Below are positions 26,701-35,180 of a DNA stretch of 64,000 nucleotides, in pieces. The stretch's first letter is position 1, and each line of letters begins with the position of its first letter. This DNA is from Bactrocera neohumeralis (Eukaryota > Arthropoda > Insecta > Diptera > Tephritidae), in contig NC_065922.1 of NCBI RefSeq assembly GCF_024586455.1, positions 18,968,089-19,032,088 of the forward strand, read 5' to 3'. The translations under genes and the position numbers were made by a program. The notes below the pieces were generated by a model. The model saw nothing but the letters and a program-made list of their open reading frames with translations. It was not told the DNA's origin and made no database searches.

Positions 26701-29700
26701 CGCGCGCCCACCTGCAAATGTGAGTAGTCGCAAATATTTTTATTTAACCATATTTACCATACTTGCTAAACTACATTGCACCCCCACTCGCCACACAGAT
26801 GTCGATTGCGGTCCGCTGCCGGAATTGGAGCATGGCGCCATTCTACTGTCGGAGCAGCGCACCAGCTATGGCGTGCAGGCGACCTACACTTGTCACGAGA
26901 ATTACACGCTCATTGGCAATGAGAATCGCACTTGCGAGCTGACTGGTTGGACGGGCAAACAGCCGGAATGTCTGGTTGATTGGTGTCCTGAGCCGCCACG
27001 CATCGCCGGCGGCAGCGTTAGTGTGACGGACCGGCGCGCCGGCTCGACGGCCACCTATGAATGCGAGGCCGGTTATGTGCTGGTGGGCGAACCGGTGAGT
27101 CGACTTTTGTTTTCAATAACACGCCAAGCCACTGTAATTTGATTTATGCGCTGGTTTGGTGGTTTTGTAATGTAAATTTATTTACTAATATTTTATGCAT
27201 TTTATTTGTGTGTGAAGATAATTTCCTGTGGCCTCGGCGGTGAGTGGTCCAGCAAGCCGCCATCATGTCGTTTTGTCGATTGCGGCGCGCCGGCGCGGCC
27301 CGATCGCGGTCATGCAGTGTTGGTGAACGCGTCGACAACAGTTGGTTCGATGGTGAAATATGAATGCGAAGAAGACTACTGGTTGGACGGGCCATCGGAG
27401 TTGTACTGCACCAAAGAGGGTAAATGGTCGGGTGATGCGCCGGTGTGCGAGTTGGTCGCTTGTGATACGCCGCATGTGCCAGCCGGTTCCTTTGTGGTGG
27501 GTTATGATTACAATGTGCACTCGAAGATCCAATACAACTGCGATCCGGGTTATGTGCTGCGCGGCAGTCCGACATTGGAGTGCTTGGAAACCGGCGAGTG
27601 GAATACGGATGCGCCGTTCTGTGAATGTGAGTATGAAACTAGCGAAGAAAACTAATAGTTTAATCCAAGACAAACTTCAGGGTTAACCCTTACACCATTT
27701 TACTGGTGTATCTACTTCCAATCTACCTTATTGTAAGATTTCAAGAATATTCTCTTATCAACCAAACATTTTTTCAGACATCGACTGCGGCATTATCACA
27801 CCCATACCATATGGCTCCATAAAATATACACAGAATACCACATATGTGGGTTCGGAGGTCACCTTCAGCTGCACGCAATCCCATAAACTGAGCGGTGTGC
27901 CTAAACGGGTTTGCCTGGAGTCCGGCGTTTGGAGCGATGCCTCACCGAAGTGTGAAGGTAAGTCTATTCTCTTTAAATATATTATCCTAATCTAACTTAT
28001 CTCTCGACTTGCAGAGATCCGCTGCTCCGAGCCTGTACTGGCCGCTCACAGTTTGCTCTCGGTGACAGGCAATGATCGCATGTACGGACGTACTCTAATT
28101 CGTACTGCGGACTCAACACAGAACAGCGCACAAACATATAAGTAAGTTACCAAGACTTTCTTTACTTCCTTGATCTTGTGTATACCTCATACCTGTATTT
28201 ACTTTTTACTTAGGATCGGCGCTTTGGCTAAATATCGTTGTGAGCGCGGCTATAAGATGGTTGGAGAGGCTCTGGTCACATGTGAAGATAATGGCCAATG
28301 GAGCGGCGCGGTACCGGAATGTGTGTGTAAGTATTGTTCAGATGATGTTTATCATTGCTGGAAGATTGATCCGTTGCCTATATAGTGGAAGTCTACCTCT
28401 TCCTCTACTTCCCCGACGGGTACAGCGTCGAAAACTTTGAGAGCTGGAGTGTTTTCGTCAATTCGGACGACATGACCTAGCCAACGCAGCCACTGTCTCT
28501 TAACTCGCTGTACTATGTCAATGTCATCCTCTATCTCCTACAGCTAATCATTCAATCGAATGCGATATTCGCCGTTACCAATGCTCAAAGGATCATAAAT
28601 CGTCCGCAGAACCTTTCTCTTGAAAACTCGTAACGTCGACTCATCAGATGTTGTCATCATCCATGCCTCTGTACCATATAGTAAGGGAATAATGAGTGTC
28701 TTATAGAGTGGAGTGCTCACCTCACTTTTATTCAGGTTCTAAGCACTGTCAGGTCTCCCGTTTCATATATACAAATATGTCACAAAGAACTTTTTGAATT
28801 CTATTGGACAACAAGAACAGGGTTTATAAAGACATTCTCTTCGCCTAACCTCAAAGTGAGGGGAACTTCGATTCATCGACTTAATGTTGCTTGATGTTGG
28901 CGGTGCTTCGCCTTTTTTTGTCCGCACCTTGATTATTATTTGAGTCTTCCTTTCCGCTTTCCTTTCTGGTGAAATCTCAACTTAACCTGCTACATTTTTG
29001 ACTGAAGATCTTCGATATTTCGTCATCAAATAGTTTTCCCTTTAAGATCCTTACCTCTATTGTATGAAGTCTCAACTAAATACCCTGAAACTTTTCATCT
29101 CTCCTCTAGATGTTGAGTGCGGTATTCCAGCTAATATTACGCATGGCAAGATGACTCTAGCCACAAATGTGACATATTATGGCGCAGCTGTATTATACGA
29201 GTGCAATCCTAACTTCAAACTCGACGGCGTATCACGTCGCTTGTGTACAGAAGACGGCACCTGGAGTCACGAAACACCAGCATGCATTGAGATCACTTGT
29301 GATGAACCGGACATCAGCGAAAATCTGATTGTCGATATTATCGATCACTCAGTAGGCTCGCAAGCGAAATTCAAATGTGCCAAAGGACGAACGCTGATCG
29401 GCAATGATACCAGGGTCTGTCTAAAGAACGGCAAGTGGGCGGGGAAGAGCCCAAGCTGCAAGCGTAAGTAGAATTTGATATTTAATTATTCTTGGAAAAC
29501 AATGAAATATTACTTCCATACAGCTGTGGACTGCGGCCGACCGCCGATGATCGAGAATGGACGCGTCATAGTTGTGAATGAGTCGACGCTATATGGCGGC
29601 TCTGCGGAGTATCACTGCATACCGAGCTACAATCGCATCGGGCAGTATCTGCGCAAGTGCACCGAGGATGGCACCTGGAGTGGCGATGAGCCGCGTTGTG

Positions 29701-30219
29701 AAGTTGCCGCCACCGAGGCACAAGAAAGTTCTAGCTTAGGTACCGGCATTGCAATCGGCGCCACAGTCATCATTTTGCTGCTCTTCATTATCGGTCTGAT
29801 ATTTCTGCATCGCAACAAAGCGCGACCGGTCAAGAATACCGAGAATGTGCAGGCGGCCGAGACCAAAGATGAACGCAATGCGGCGGTGATGTCTTACTCA
29901 ACGCTCGAAGCCAATAACCGCCTACATTTGGACAATGGACCACCGGCGACATTTAATACGTTTCAAGTGAATGGACGTAATGGTAATGGGACCATTGGCC
30001 GCAAGCCAGGTGGGTGAAAAGTGACGTTGAAACACAAAATTTATTAATTAATTTTTCCGTTTCAATTTTTGTTTTTGGCACACAGAGAACATCTACGATC
30101 AAATACCCAGCGAGCAATTCTACGATGCGCCATATGAGATGCGCAACAACGACGAGGTCTACGAACCTGAACCGACGGCCGGAAATGTCATCACCATAAA
30201 CGGCATATCGGTGCGATGA
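17447..30219 (+). CDS. fw: furrowed-like selectin-type receptor; 13 coding exons, 5' exon(s) missing
   Basis: Joined exons: 17447-17709, 20205-20679, 20804-20956, 26242-26391, 26543-26719, 26799-27094, 27218-27626, 27778-27957, 28015-28141, 28214-28326, 29110-29463, 29524-30009, 30086-30219. Every junction is GT..AG and the frame stays open for 1,104 codons to TGA. Domain order is CCP, F5/8 type C (fucolectin/tachylectin-like), C-type lectin, ten CCPs, a single transmembrane helix and a tail of about 135 residues. This order is the hallmark of Drosophila Furrowed, a selectin-related adhesion receptor; from the literature it acts in eye and bristle development and planar polarity by cell-surface adhesion. 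The first two bases of the first exon (TT) finish a split codon, so at least one upstream coding exon with the signal peptide is absent. No stop, frameshift or lost CCP cysteine was seen, so the gene looks functional. Introns range from 57 to 5,285 bases, and the large ones hold transposon relics. Family assignment is firm; orthology to fw rests on domain order and the tsg neighbour. Confidence 0.92.
17880..18035. mobile_element. partial copy of the same MITE family in fw intron
   Basis: TTACGATTCAGTACATCGTA, TATGTAGCATAAAATCAG and AACCAATTCATAACCAATAA recur here in the orientation opposite to the central part of the 16246-16657 element. The terminal repeats are lost. It lies about 170 bases after the first visible fw exon, within the intron. 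Confidence 0.6.
18640..19300 (-). mobile_element. mariner transposase C-terminal relic in fw intron
   Basis: The reverse strand gives HRIVTDDEKWVH (first catalytic aspartate region), a diverged middle (SREPRMDHHLEPCDSTNLER), KRAVVEKYLELVTRQELLIF and FHRDSARPHVADRLRSI (second catalytic region). Several stops and frameshifts are present, and no intact element ends were found. Confidence 0.65.
19500..20000 (-). mobile_element. LINE relic (RNase H end and zinc-knuckle tail) in fw intron
   Basis: The reverse strand reads AKPTSPQ, HIAAMMGVLTGHC, LKEEDEVESRPFILHCPTFT and KLKLKHLSCHIFNKIV. This is the same type of C-terminal end as at 640-820 (the CxxC..H..C tail after RNase H) but a different subfamily. 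It ends about 200 bases before fw exon b and does not disturb the splice acceptor. Confidence 0.65.
20205..20679 (+). CDS. fw: fw exon b: F5/8C (fucolectin-like) core and start of C-type lectin
   Basis: The acceptor is CTTACAG at 20204 and the donor ACGG|GTGAGT at 20680. It continues the F5/8 type C domain with EPSPWWRVDL, VRVVRITTRGCCG, DLEIRVG and LCEVEVF, the strand signatures of fucose-binding discoidin-like domains. The final quarter opens the lectin domain with VDRCLSPNLSV and TCYEFHVTKGENFEKAQQMC. It ends in phase 1. The open frame extends left to 20085 only through intron sequence. Confidence 0.92.
20804..20956 (+). CDS. fw: fw exon c: C-type lectin core
   Basis: The intron before it is only 124 bases (acceptor TTTTTAG at 20803). 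Codons give GGNLVHDFRGAANDYILAEL and then LVWIGAQKEPG and TWKWVNG, which match the conserved helix 2 and the WIGL-like core of C-type lectins. The donor is AACG|GTAAGA at 20957, phase 1. The following intron is the longest of the gene (5,285 bases) and contains a DUF4817-type transposon relic, a mariner deletion derivative and a LINE fragment. Confidence 0.93.
22290..22880 (-). mobile_element. DUF4817-type Tc1/mariner relic in fw intron
   Basis: The reverse strand, over several frames, reads EWA*NEMAIDPKLQKNIF, SDKTQFWVK, FGCSMGRIKSLIHISSKQS-like, ELDNVLVGDFWLQQVGATCN and LQKNIRRGVSGIQPQLLQKM. These are the W..DGATCH and NIR..I..I.P.. landmarks of the family. The final YFLWGYV block is deleted. 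Confidence 0.65.
22905..23201 (+). mobile_element. short mariner deletion derivative with near-perfect 33-base inverted repeats
   Basis: The left end TAATAGGTTGTCAAAAAAGT (22905-22937 in full) and the right end (23169-23201, inverted) match at 32 of 33 bases and are flanked by TA on both sides, the mariner target duplication. Inside remain the 5' leader and a codon block ERDRHCSSRSIGQELGMSHQ of the DNA-binding domain. After this block the element jumps straight to the 3' end. It is non-autonomous but could be mobilised in trans if a partner exists. Confidence 0.9.
24080..24430 (-). mobile_element. LINE reverse transcriptase C-terminal fragment in fw intron
   Basis: The reverse strand codes KRKVLSRRTKAKLYKSLIIP, FLLYGAEAWTMTTTDESTLR and VFERKVLRKIYGLRIGHGEY, the thumb/connection region following the reverse transcriptase palm in non-LTR elements. 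The upstream codons IQRRIALANRCYFGLSRQL continue it in another frame. The same family is found at 28385-28715 and probably 57485-58665. Confidence 0.8.
24430..26241. other. rest of long fw intron, no gene seen
   Basis: A stretch at about 24480-24600 (CGTGGCGGGTCCCAAACC, GGATGTCCTTAGGCTACC) looks like part of the LINE or a flanking repeat. The remainder is AT-rich intron with a TA-rich block near 25385-25405. No coding pattern was recognised. Confidence 0.5.
26242..26391 (+). CDS. fw: fw exon d: C-type lectin ligand/calcium loop
   Basis: The acceptor is AACTTGCAG at 26241 and the donor CAT T|GTGAGT at 26392, phase 1. It encodes the end of the lectin domain, with KDQPNNYNGEQNCVVL, then WLWNDVGCN and HFICQH. 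The WND triad and the disulfide cysteines are kept. The position usually held by EPN (mannose type) or QPD (galactose type) reads QPN. Confidence 0.93.
26543..26719 (+). CDS. fw: fw exon e: CCP 2
   Basis: One whole sushi domain in one exon, bordered by phase 1 introns (acceptor TTTATGCAG at 26542; donor AAAT|GTGAGT at 26720). It starts SPLSCGSPDSQQN, then TIIYECPKGHSLLG, and ends TWGGRAPTCK. Four cysteines and the invariant tryptophan are in place. Phase 1 one-domain exons are usual for shuffled CCP modules. Confidence 0.93.
26799..27094 (+). CDS. fw: fw exon f: CCP 3 and first half of CCP 4
   Basis: The acceptor is CCACACAG at 26798 and the donor CCG|GTGAGT at 27095. A complete CCP (VDCGPLPELEHGAI to GWTGKQPECL) is followed by the first half of the next (VDWCPEPPRIAGG to GYVLVGEP). 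The donor is in phase 0 and so splits a CCP in the middle, unlike most of its neighbours. Confidence 0.92.
27218..27626 (+). CDS. fw: fw exon g: second half of CCP 4, CCP 5 and CCP 6
   Basis: The acceptor is GTGTGAAG at 27217 and the donor GAAT|GTGAGT at 27627. It completes CCP 4 (IISCGLGGEWSSKPPSCR), then carries CCP 5 (FVDCGAPARPD to KWSGDAPVCE) and CCP 6 (LVACDTPHVPAGS to EWNTDAPFCE). All cysteines and tryptophans of the modules are present. The acceptor has a purine-rich stretch just before AAG and is the weakest of the gene, but domain continuity supports it. Confidence 0.9.
27778..27957 (+). CDS. fw: fw exon h: CCP 7
   Basis: A single sushi module, YIDCGIITPIPYGSIK to VWSDASPKCE, between phase 1 introns (acceptor TTTTTTCAG at 27777, donor GAAG|GTAAGT at 27958). 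It is too short to stand out as a long open frame, and was found by following splice sites and the CCP cysteine pattern. Confidence 0.92.
28015..28141 (+). CDS. fw: fw exon i: first part of long CCP 8
   Basis: It follows a 57-base intron (acceptor GACTTGCAG at 28014). It encodes EIRCSEPVLAAHSLLSVTG and a run to TQNSAQTYK, with only the first cysteine of the module. The donor TATAA|GTAAGT at 28142 is phase 2, the only such intron seen in the gene. The domain is finished in the next exon. Confidence 0.88.
28214..28326 (+). CDS. fw: fw exon j: second part of CCP 8
   Basis: The acceptor TTTTTACTTAG at 28213 restores the frame from phase 2. The codons IGALAKYRCERGYKMVGEAL to QWSGAVPECV supply the last three cysteines and the tryptophan of CCP 8. 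The donor GTGT|GTAAGT at 28327 is phase 1. The 783-base intron that follows holds a LINE fragment. Confidence 0.9.
28385..28715 (-). mobile_element. LINE reverse transcriptase C-terminal fragment in a small fw intron
   Basis: The reverse strand reads LYKTLIIPLLYGTEAWMMTT, SDESTLRVFKRKVLRTIYDP, then RVKRQWLRWLGHVVRIDENT and PALKVFDAVPVG. It is clearly the same family as 24080-24430, reaching further downstream. It lies between fw exons j and k and enlarges that intron to 783 bases, while neighbouring introns are 57-151. Confidence 0.8.
29110..29463 (+). CDS. fw: fw exon k: CCP 9 and CCP 10
   Basis: The acceptor is TCCTCTAG at 29109 and the donor AAGC|GTAAGT at 29464. It encodes two sushi modules: VECGIPANITHGKMT to TWSHETPACI, and EITCDEPDISENLI to KWAGKSPSCK. 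Several N-X-T/S sites (ANIT, TNVT, GNDT) suggest glycosylation of this membrane-proximal part. Confidence 0.93.
29524..30009 (+). CDS. fw: fw exon l: last CCP, transmembrane helix, start of tail
   Basis: The acceptor is CCATACAG at 29523 and the donor CCAG|GTGGGT at 30010. The last CCP (PVDCGRPPMIENGRV to TWSGDEPRCE) is followed by a short linker and a hydrophobic helix GTGIAIGATVIILLLFIIGL at about 29742-29810. HRNKARPVK then gives the positive stop-transfer side. The cytoplasmic part includes SYSTLEANNRLHLDNGPPAT and FNTFQVNGRNGNG. Confidence 0.94.
30086..30219 (+). CDS. fw: fw exon m: end of cytoplasmic tail and stop
   Basis: The acceptor is GGCACACAG at 30085. The exon encodes ENIYDQIPSEQFYDAPYEMR, then NNDEVYEPEP, and closes with ITINGISVR before TGA at 30217-30219. 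It holds four tyrosines in acidic context, including YDQI, a YxxO-type endocytic or SH2-type motif. This is the 3'-most coding exon; non-coding 3' sequence follows directly. Confidence 0.93.
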
Positions 30220-30960
30220 GCAGCATGCGGAACCGCCGAGTCAGCACGTCGTTGTGGTTATTTTTAATAAATATTACATAAATTAAGTGCTAAATTCATG
30301 TTGAGCATTTAAATTAGTAATTTGGGGGCTCTTCCAGCTCTTTCATTATTTTTGTTTTCGTACTACAGTGCATGCTGCTCCATTGGGCAGGCATTGCCAT
30401 TAATTTCTGTGTAGCATACTATAGAGTGTATGAAATATGGCATGAGTAGGCGCGAGTTCACTCTAACTTGAGCCTCGGACTGAGTATTAGCGAAGAATGT
30501 TTTAAGAGAGCGCATATTTAGTAATTTCATACAATAACTACTTGTTTGTGGCTTCTAAAAGTACAGTCCAACAGTTTGTTTTTGAAAATAATTTCATATG
30601 AAACTCAAGCTTAAAGTTATAGCTCGCACTCTTATGTATAACGAATCGTCCTTATATATATTTCGTATATATATATATATATATTACATAATCGTGTAAA
30701 CTCTCTTATAATCCTATGCATATACTGTTGTAATGAATAGACGAATATAATTAGCGTATCTATCTAGTAATAGAATTGTAGATTTTGTAAATTTTTTGCT
30801 TAGTTTTAAATTAAGAAATATGTTTACCCATTTTAGGTCTAAGTTGCCTTGTAAATATTACGTTATCTGTTTAATTTGTATGTTAACTAAATATTTATTA
30901 ATATAAATGGTCTGTGTCGCACAATAAATAAATTATAATAACGAAATAAAATATACCATA
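30220..30960 (+). other. fw: fw 3' untranslated region with polyadenylation signals
   Basis: AT-rich non-coding sequence follows the fw stop. AATAAA hexamers stand at 30923-30928 and 30945-30950, and an earlier weak one near 30268. A (TA)n run lies at about 30666-30685. The exact cleavage site cannot be read from DNA alone; the paired late AATAAA signals are the likeliest end. Confidence 0.55.
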
Positions 30961-31370
30961 TGTTGAATAATAAACAATACTTGACAGAATATTGAATTAA
31001 TTTCGAAAAAATATGTAGTGTTGAGAACATAAATTAATAACGGATTATAAAAATCAAAAATCTAAGAAAAATGTTGAAATTAGTCAATTAGTTAAATTGG
31101 TGATATAAATGATCCATTCATAAAACTCAATTTCAATATGATTATCTATAATATTCAAATCTGTTAATACAAGATGTATCCTAAGAATAATTTATAGGAA
31201 TGTTCTTCAAAACTTCAGCGTTAAAAAAATCACAAAAATCACTGATTTTTCAGTGGGTCACAATGAGATGATCCCTTAATAAAAAAAAAAGTCGAACCAG
31301 AATTTGCTGTTGACATCTGTAATACGATTTTTTAAACTTTAAATTAATTCTCTAAAGTAATGAATATTAT

Positions 31371-32338
31371 CAGGGGCGGATCCAGAAACCGTTTTTGGGG
31401 GTCATGATGGAAAAATTTCAAATCTGCCTGCTAATATCAAATTCTCCTAAATAGAAAAAACAGATTATAAATCGTAGACGTGCGGGTGACATACTTTATT
31501 GCAATATATGATACTGGGGACAATTGTGTATAGAATAAAAAAAATTCACAAAACAAAACGATGTGGGCCAAGTTTTGAGAATCTTTCGTGAACTTCTGCT
31601 GCACTGACATCAATGTCATGATGCGTGTGCAGGCCGATCAATCTATTTATCTTGAAGCATGTTCGTTCTCAGCCACGTTTTTATGCGGCGAAATGTCGAA
31701 AAAGAGCGTTCAGAGCTCGCATTCGTCACAGGAAGTGTGCAGAATATGCGAAGAAACCTTTGTATTAGGGTATAGGTCTAAGTCGCAGTTCTTCAACGCT
31801 TCCAATGCAGTAGTCGGTAACTTGTTATCTTTTTCAAAGCATATACTTTTTCTGGAAGCAGCAAACTCAGTTGAAATCCATTCAATACTTCTCTATAGAA
31901 GCGCGTCTTCAAATTTGTGCCGATTGTAGCCAACAGAGGAATATACACTGAGACCCTGTAGTATTCTTCGCAAGTTCTCACGCAGACATTTTCACGTTTT
32001 GTTTCTCGGCAGCAGATTCTTGGTTTTTCTTCGTCAACTTTCAGTTCTGCCGCCATTTTTTCGTATCTTAATAAATGGATCGAAAATGTTCCTCAGCTTT
32101 TTGTCTTCAATTTAGAATGTTACAAGCAGTGTGCTTATCATGTTTTATGGCTTTTCCAGATCGATCGATTCTGTCTGAAAAATCACGCTGAGTGAATGAG
32201 TTAGAGATGAAATATCACATAGGCAAAAAAATTTAAATTTGCTGCGATAAGTATCGTTGCTTTTTTTGTTACTCAATATTTTTTTCCTCCCTTGGAGGAG
32301 GGAAATGTGCCCCAATTTCCCCTCTGAACCCGCCACTG
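31371..32338 (-). mobile_element. truncated hAT transposon with terminal inverted repeats
   Basis: The ends CAGGGGCGGATCCAG (31371) and, inverted, CAGTGGCGGGTTCAG (ending 32338) are hAT-like 15-base inverted repeats with three mismatches. TATTAT stands next to both ends, compatible with a decayed 8-base target duplication. The reverse strand codes EEYYRVSVYIPLLATIGTNL (32056-31930) and TLPVTNASSERSF (31740-31690), the C-terminal dimerisation region of hAT transposases. The N-terminal BED finger and catalytic centre are missing. Confidence 0.8.
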
Positions 32339-32479
32339 GTATTATAGTGGTATTTTATACATGCACTTTTATACGTAATTTTTCAATACAATGGCGGAAA
32401 TTGAAATTATTTTATTTTGTATAAAAAGAAGAAATATGTGCTGTTTCGTTAATTATTGATTCCTTTTTTTTGGGACATA

Positions 32480-33630
32480 CAGTTAAGAAAGTGAAAAAAG
32501 TATAAAACATGTCAAATCTTTAAAAAAATTACTACTATGGATAAGAGCAAGATTTTAACTTTCCAAAAAGAAAATCTTAGCATACGGAAGATCAGTGAAG
32601 GAGTTGGATTCAAGAAGTCTGCCGTCGGGAGTTTTTTGAAAAAAATTCAAAGAGTCTCTGAGTAGAAAGGGTGAGCAGGGTCGGCAAATACAATGCATTA
32701 GCCTAAAGAATCGATGCAAAACCACTGAGGACATCAGTATAGAGATCATAGAAGACCCTGAAGCCGAAATCACTCCTACGGTATGCTGATTTGAATGCTC
32801 GGCGACCCGCAAAAAAAGCCACTTTTGACTAAGAAAGTGCTTCAACAACGCCTCTGATGGGCTATTAAGTACCAAAGCTGGAATGAAGTCGATACGCAGA
32901 AAGTAATCTTCTGACGAGTTCAAGTTCAACATGTTATGTAGCGTCGGGATGTCGTACGTAAGAAGAAAAACTGGTGAACGCTATAGCGAAGAGTGCCTAC
33001 GAAGAACGGGTAGGTAGGCAGGAGTATTGGTTGGGGATGCTTTTCTTGCCCATGGACTTGGAAGATTGGCTCTAATAGTTGGAACAGTAAATGCAATTAA
33101 GTGCCAACAAACACTGGAGGAATATTTAAGACCTTCAATTGAAGAGCACTTTTCGCAAGAAAACGGGCTTATCTCCCAAGCTAATTATGCGCCATGTCAG
33201 CGTGCCTATTTTTATTTATTTATTTATGTTTTTTCATGCTTGCAGTTTACACAATTTATTTCATTAGTGATATTAATTGTAAATTTTTTCTAGCTAGAAG
33301 ACCTTCTCTCGAAAATGGAGTTTCGACTTTGGAATGGACAGGTTTCAAGCCAAATTTAAACCCATTGTGAACCTTTGGTATATTATTAAAACAAAGGTCG
33401 CAAAGAAGAGACCCAGTAGCTTAGCTGAGTTGGATAAAATTTTCGAGAATTTCTGGTATAAAGAAATCGCAGCACAAACATTGCAGAAAAAACTGTTTTC
33501 TCTGATTTAACTTTATTTACGAATATAATAAGCGCACACAATTTTAAACATCAAAATCTAAGACACTTACTCGAAAAACTAAGAAAAACCATTAATTTTT
33601 TAGCTGTCTGGATTTGAATATCCGCCACTG
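32480..33630 (+). mobile_element. Tc1-like element, pseudogenised transposase
   Basis: The ends are TA|CAGTTAAGAAAGTG at 32480 and CCGCCACTG|TA at 33630, so both read CAGT next to a TA duplication. The + strand shows MDKSKILTFQKENLSIRKIS (helix-turn-helix, 32537), then WGCFSCPWTWKIGS and LEWTGFKPNLNPI with stops between. These are the DNA-binding and DDE landmarks of Tc1 transposases. About 30 bases at 33215-33245 look like a simple-sequence insertion. Confidence 0.8.
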
Positions 33631-34115
33631 TAACTATTCCTGAATTTAATATAATTTCAAATCACTAAATAACACACAATCGACTTCCATGAAACAAGGC
33701 CTTTCCAAATAAAATTAAAAATATATATTTTAAAAACAACTTTTTGTTATAAATTATTTGTAAACAAACAACAAAAGAAGTTTTGTGAAGTGATTATCGC
33801 TTAAATAATACTTAAGTGCCACAGCACGCCCCGCAAACAAGAGACATTGTCACCAAAATGAAGTTGTTTACCTACTAATGTGTTGTTAAAAATAAGTCCT
33901 CCCATATTTATCTATTATTATCACAGCGCAGCTAAACGAATGCACCCTAACCTAAAACATAAAGTACCTGCTTGCTTTGGCTCTTAATCCCTCAACACTT
34001 CACTTCCAAATATCAGTCACTCTTCGCCGCCGCAGAAAACCAGTGCTAGTGCGTACGCGCCGCTTAAACTCGATTTACTTACAATACAAAATTAATATAA
34101 AAAAAAAAAACGAAA

Positions 34116-34298
34116 ATGTTGAAATTGCTGCAAAATCATCCGATCGCCTGCAACGTCTTTTTTGTGGGTTTTGTTTTTGTTATGCAAAAGGCATTGCAAC
34201 TCTTTTGCGCCGCCGAAATGAAGCTAGAACAGCTGGGCCAACTGCAAGTGCAGCAGAAATTTAATAGAAGAACAGCGGCTAACGAAAGGAGGGATTGA
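34116..34298 (+). CDS. candidate small ORF, 60 residues, unrecognised
   Basis: An ATG in good context (CGAAAATG) opens a 60-codon frame ending in TGA. The N-terminal half is MLKLLQNHPIACNVFFVGFV and onward, one hydrophobic segment (about residues 11-32) followed by a polar, glutamine-rich and basic C-terminus. Base composition is markedly less AT-rich than the flanks. A faint likeness of the first 25 residues to the start of Mpv17/PMP22-family proteins was noted, but no continuing exon with that family's other motifs was found. It could be a microprotein, a stranded exon, or chance. Confidence 0.25.
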   Translation: MLKLLQNHPIACNVFFVGFVFVMQKALQLFCAAEMKLEQLGQLQVQQKFNRRTAANERRD

Positions 34299-34970
34299 GC
34301 GTGAACGAATAAAGGGTCATTGTGCAATTGTAATGAATATATTAGTAGCTTTATTTCAAAAAAAAATTTATAAAAATGAATTTAATAAAAAATTTCAAAT
34401 ATGAGATGTTTTCAAGGAAAATAATTATAAATTCAATATTTTTGTTATAAATTTAAAATTTTGTATATAAATTTTGTTTGTATTGAAATGTAATAAATAT
34501 TAATATTTGTATTGACAATTATTCCAACATTAATTTTTGCGCTCACTACACCACTGTGCTTCATGGGAGCCATCAACAGACCAACAGTGTTGTTCGGTTT
34601 TGGCTTGAAAAAATATTTATACATATAGTAACTCTTTATGTAGTGAAAATATAATTCAGATTTATTGTGAATGAAGGTTTGGTGTTCATGAAAACCATAC
34701 AAAAAAATCCAAAAAATCATAAAAAATACTTTAATACATAGTACAGAATAGGAAGTAAAGAAATTTTTTTTTACTAGTTAGAAAAAATTGTTTTTTAAAT
34801 ATGTATTTCAGTTTTATTTTTCTTCAAAACTGAGAAATTCATAAACACAGATTTTTTTCACTTGAATGGAAGATTTTTTCCGATCAAAAATTTTCGAGAC
34901 ATTAAATAAAAAGCCAAGGCAATTCGAAAACAAACCTTGTTCTTCTGATTTTGAAGAATTTTTTAACTCG

Positions 34971-35180
34971 TTGACCGCCAGTATATCAGCGGTTATCACG
35001 ACAAAAATCTACAAATCTATTTCTGCCGCTACATTAACAACAACAAAATTTACTCCAAGGTGCCAAGCAAAAAAATATATATTGCTCTTTGGCCTAGGCA
35101 TGTATCATCACCGGCGATACATTGGCGCTTGGGGGTAGTTTTTTGTCTTGATCACCGCTGATATACTGGCAGCCAAGGTG
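34971..35180. repeat. inverted repeat, ~38-base arms
   Basis: The left arm includes GCCAGTATATCAGCGGTTAT at 34977-34996 and continues to ACAAAAATCTA. The right arm, inverted, is TTTTGTCTTGATCACCGCTG followed by ATATACTGGC at 35141-35170. The arms match nearly fully over about 33 bases around a core of about 130 bases. It could be the ends of a small transposon or a folded regulatory element. Confidence 0.65.

Noticed and set aside
27144..27673. Two reverse frames of over 130 codons over fw exon g
   Set aside because: Shadows of the CCP-coding exon; no ATG context or domain.
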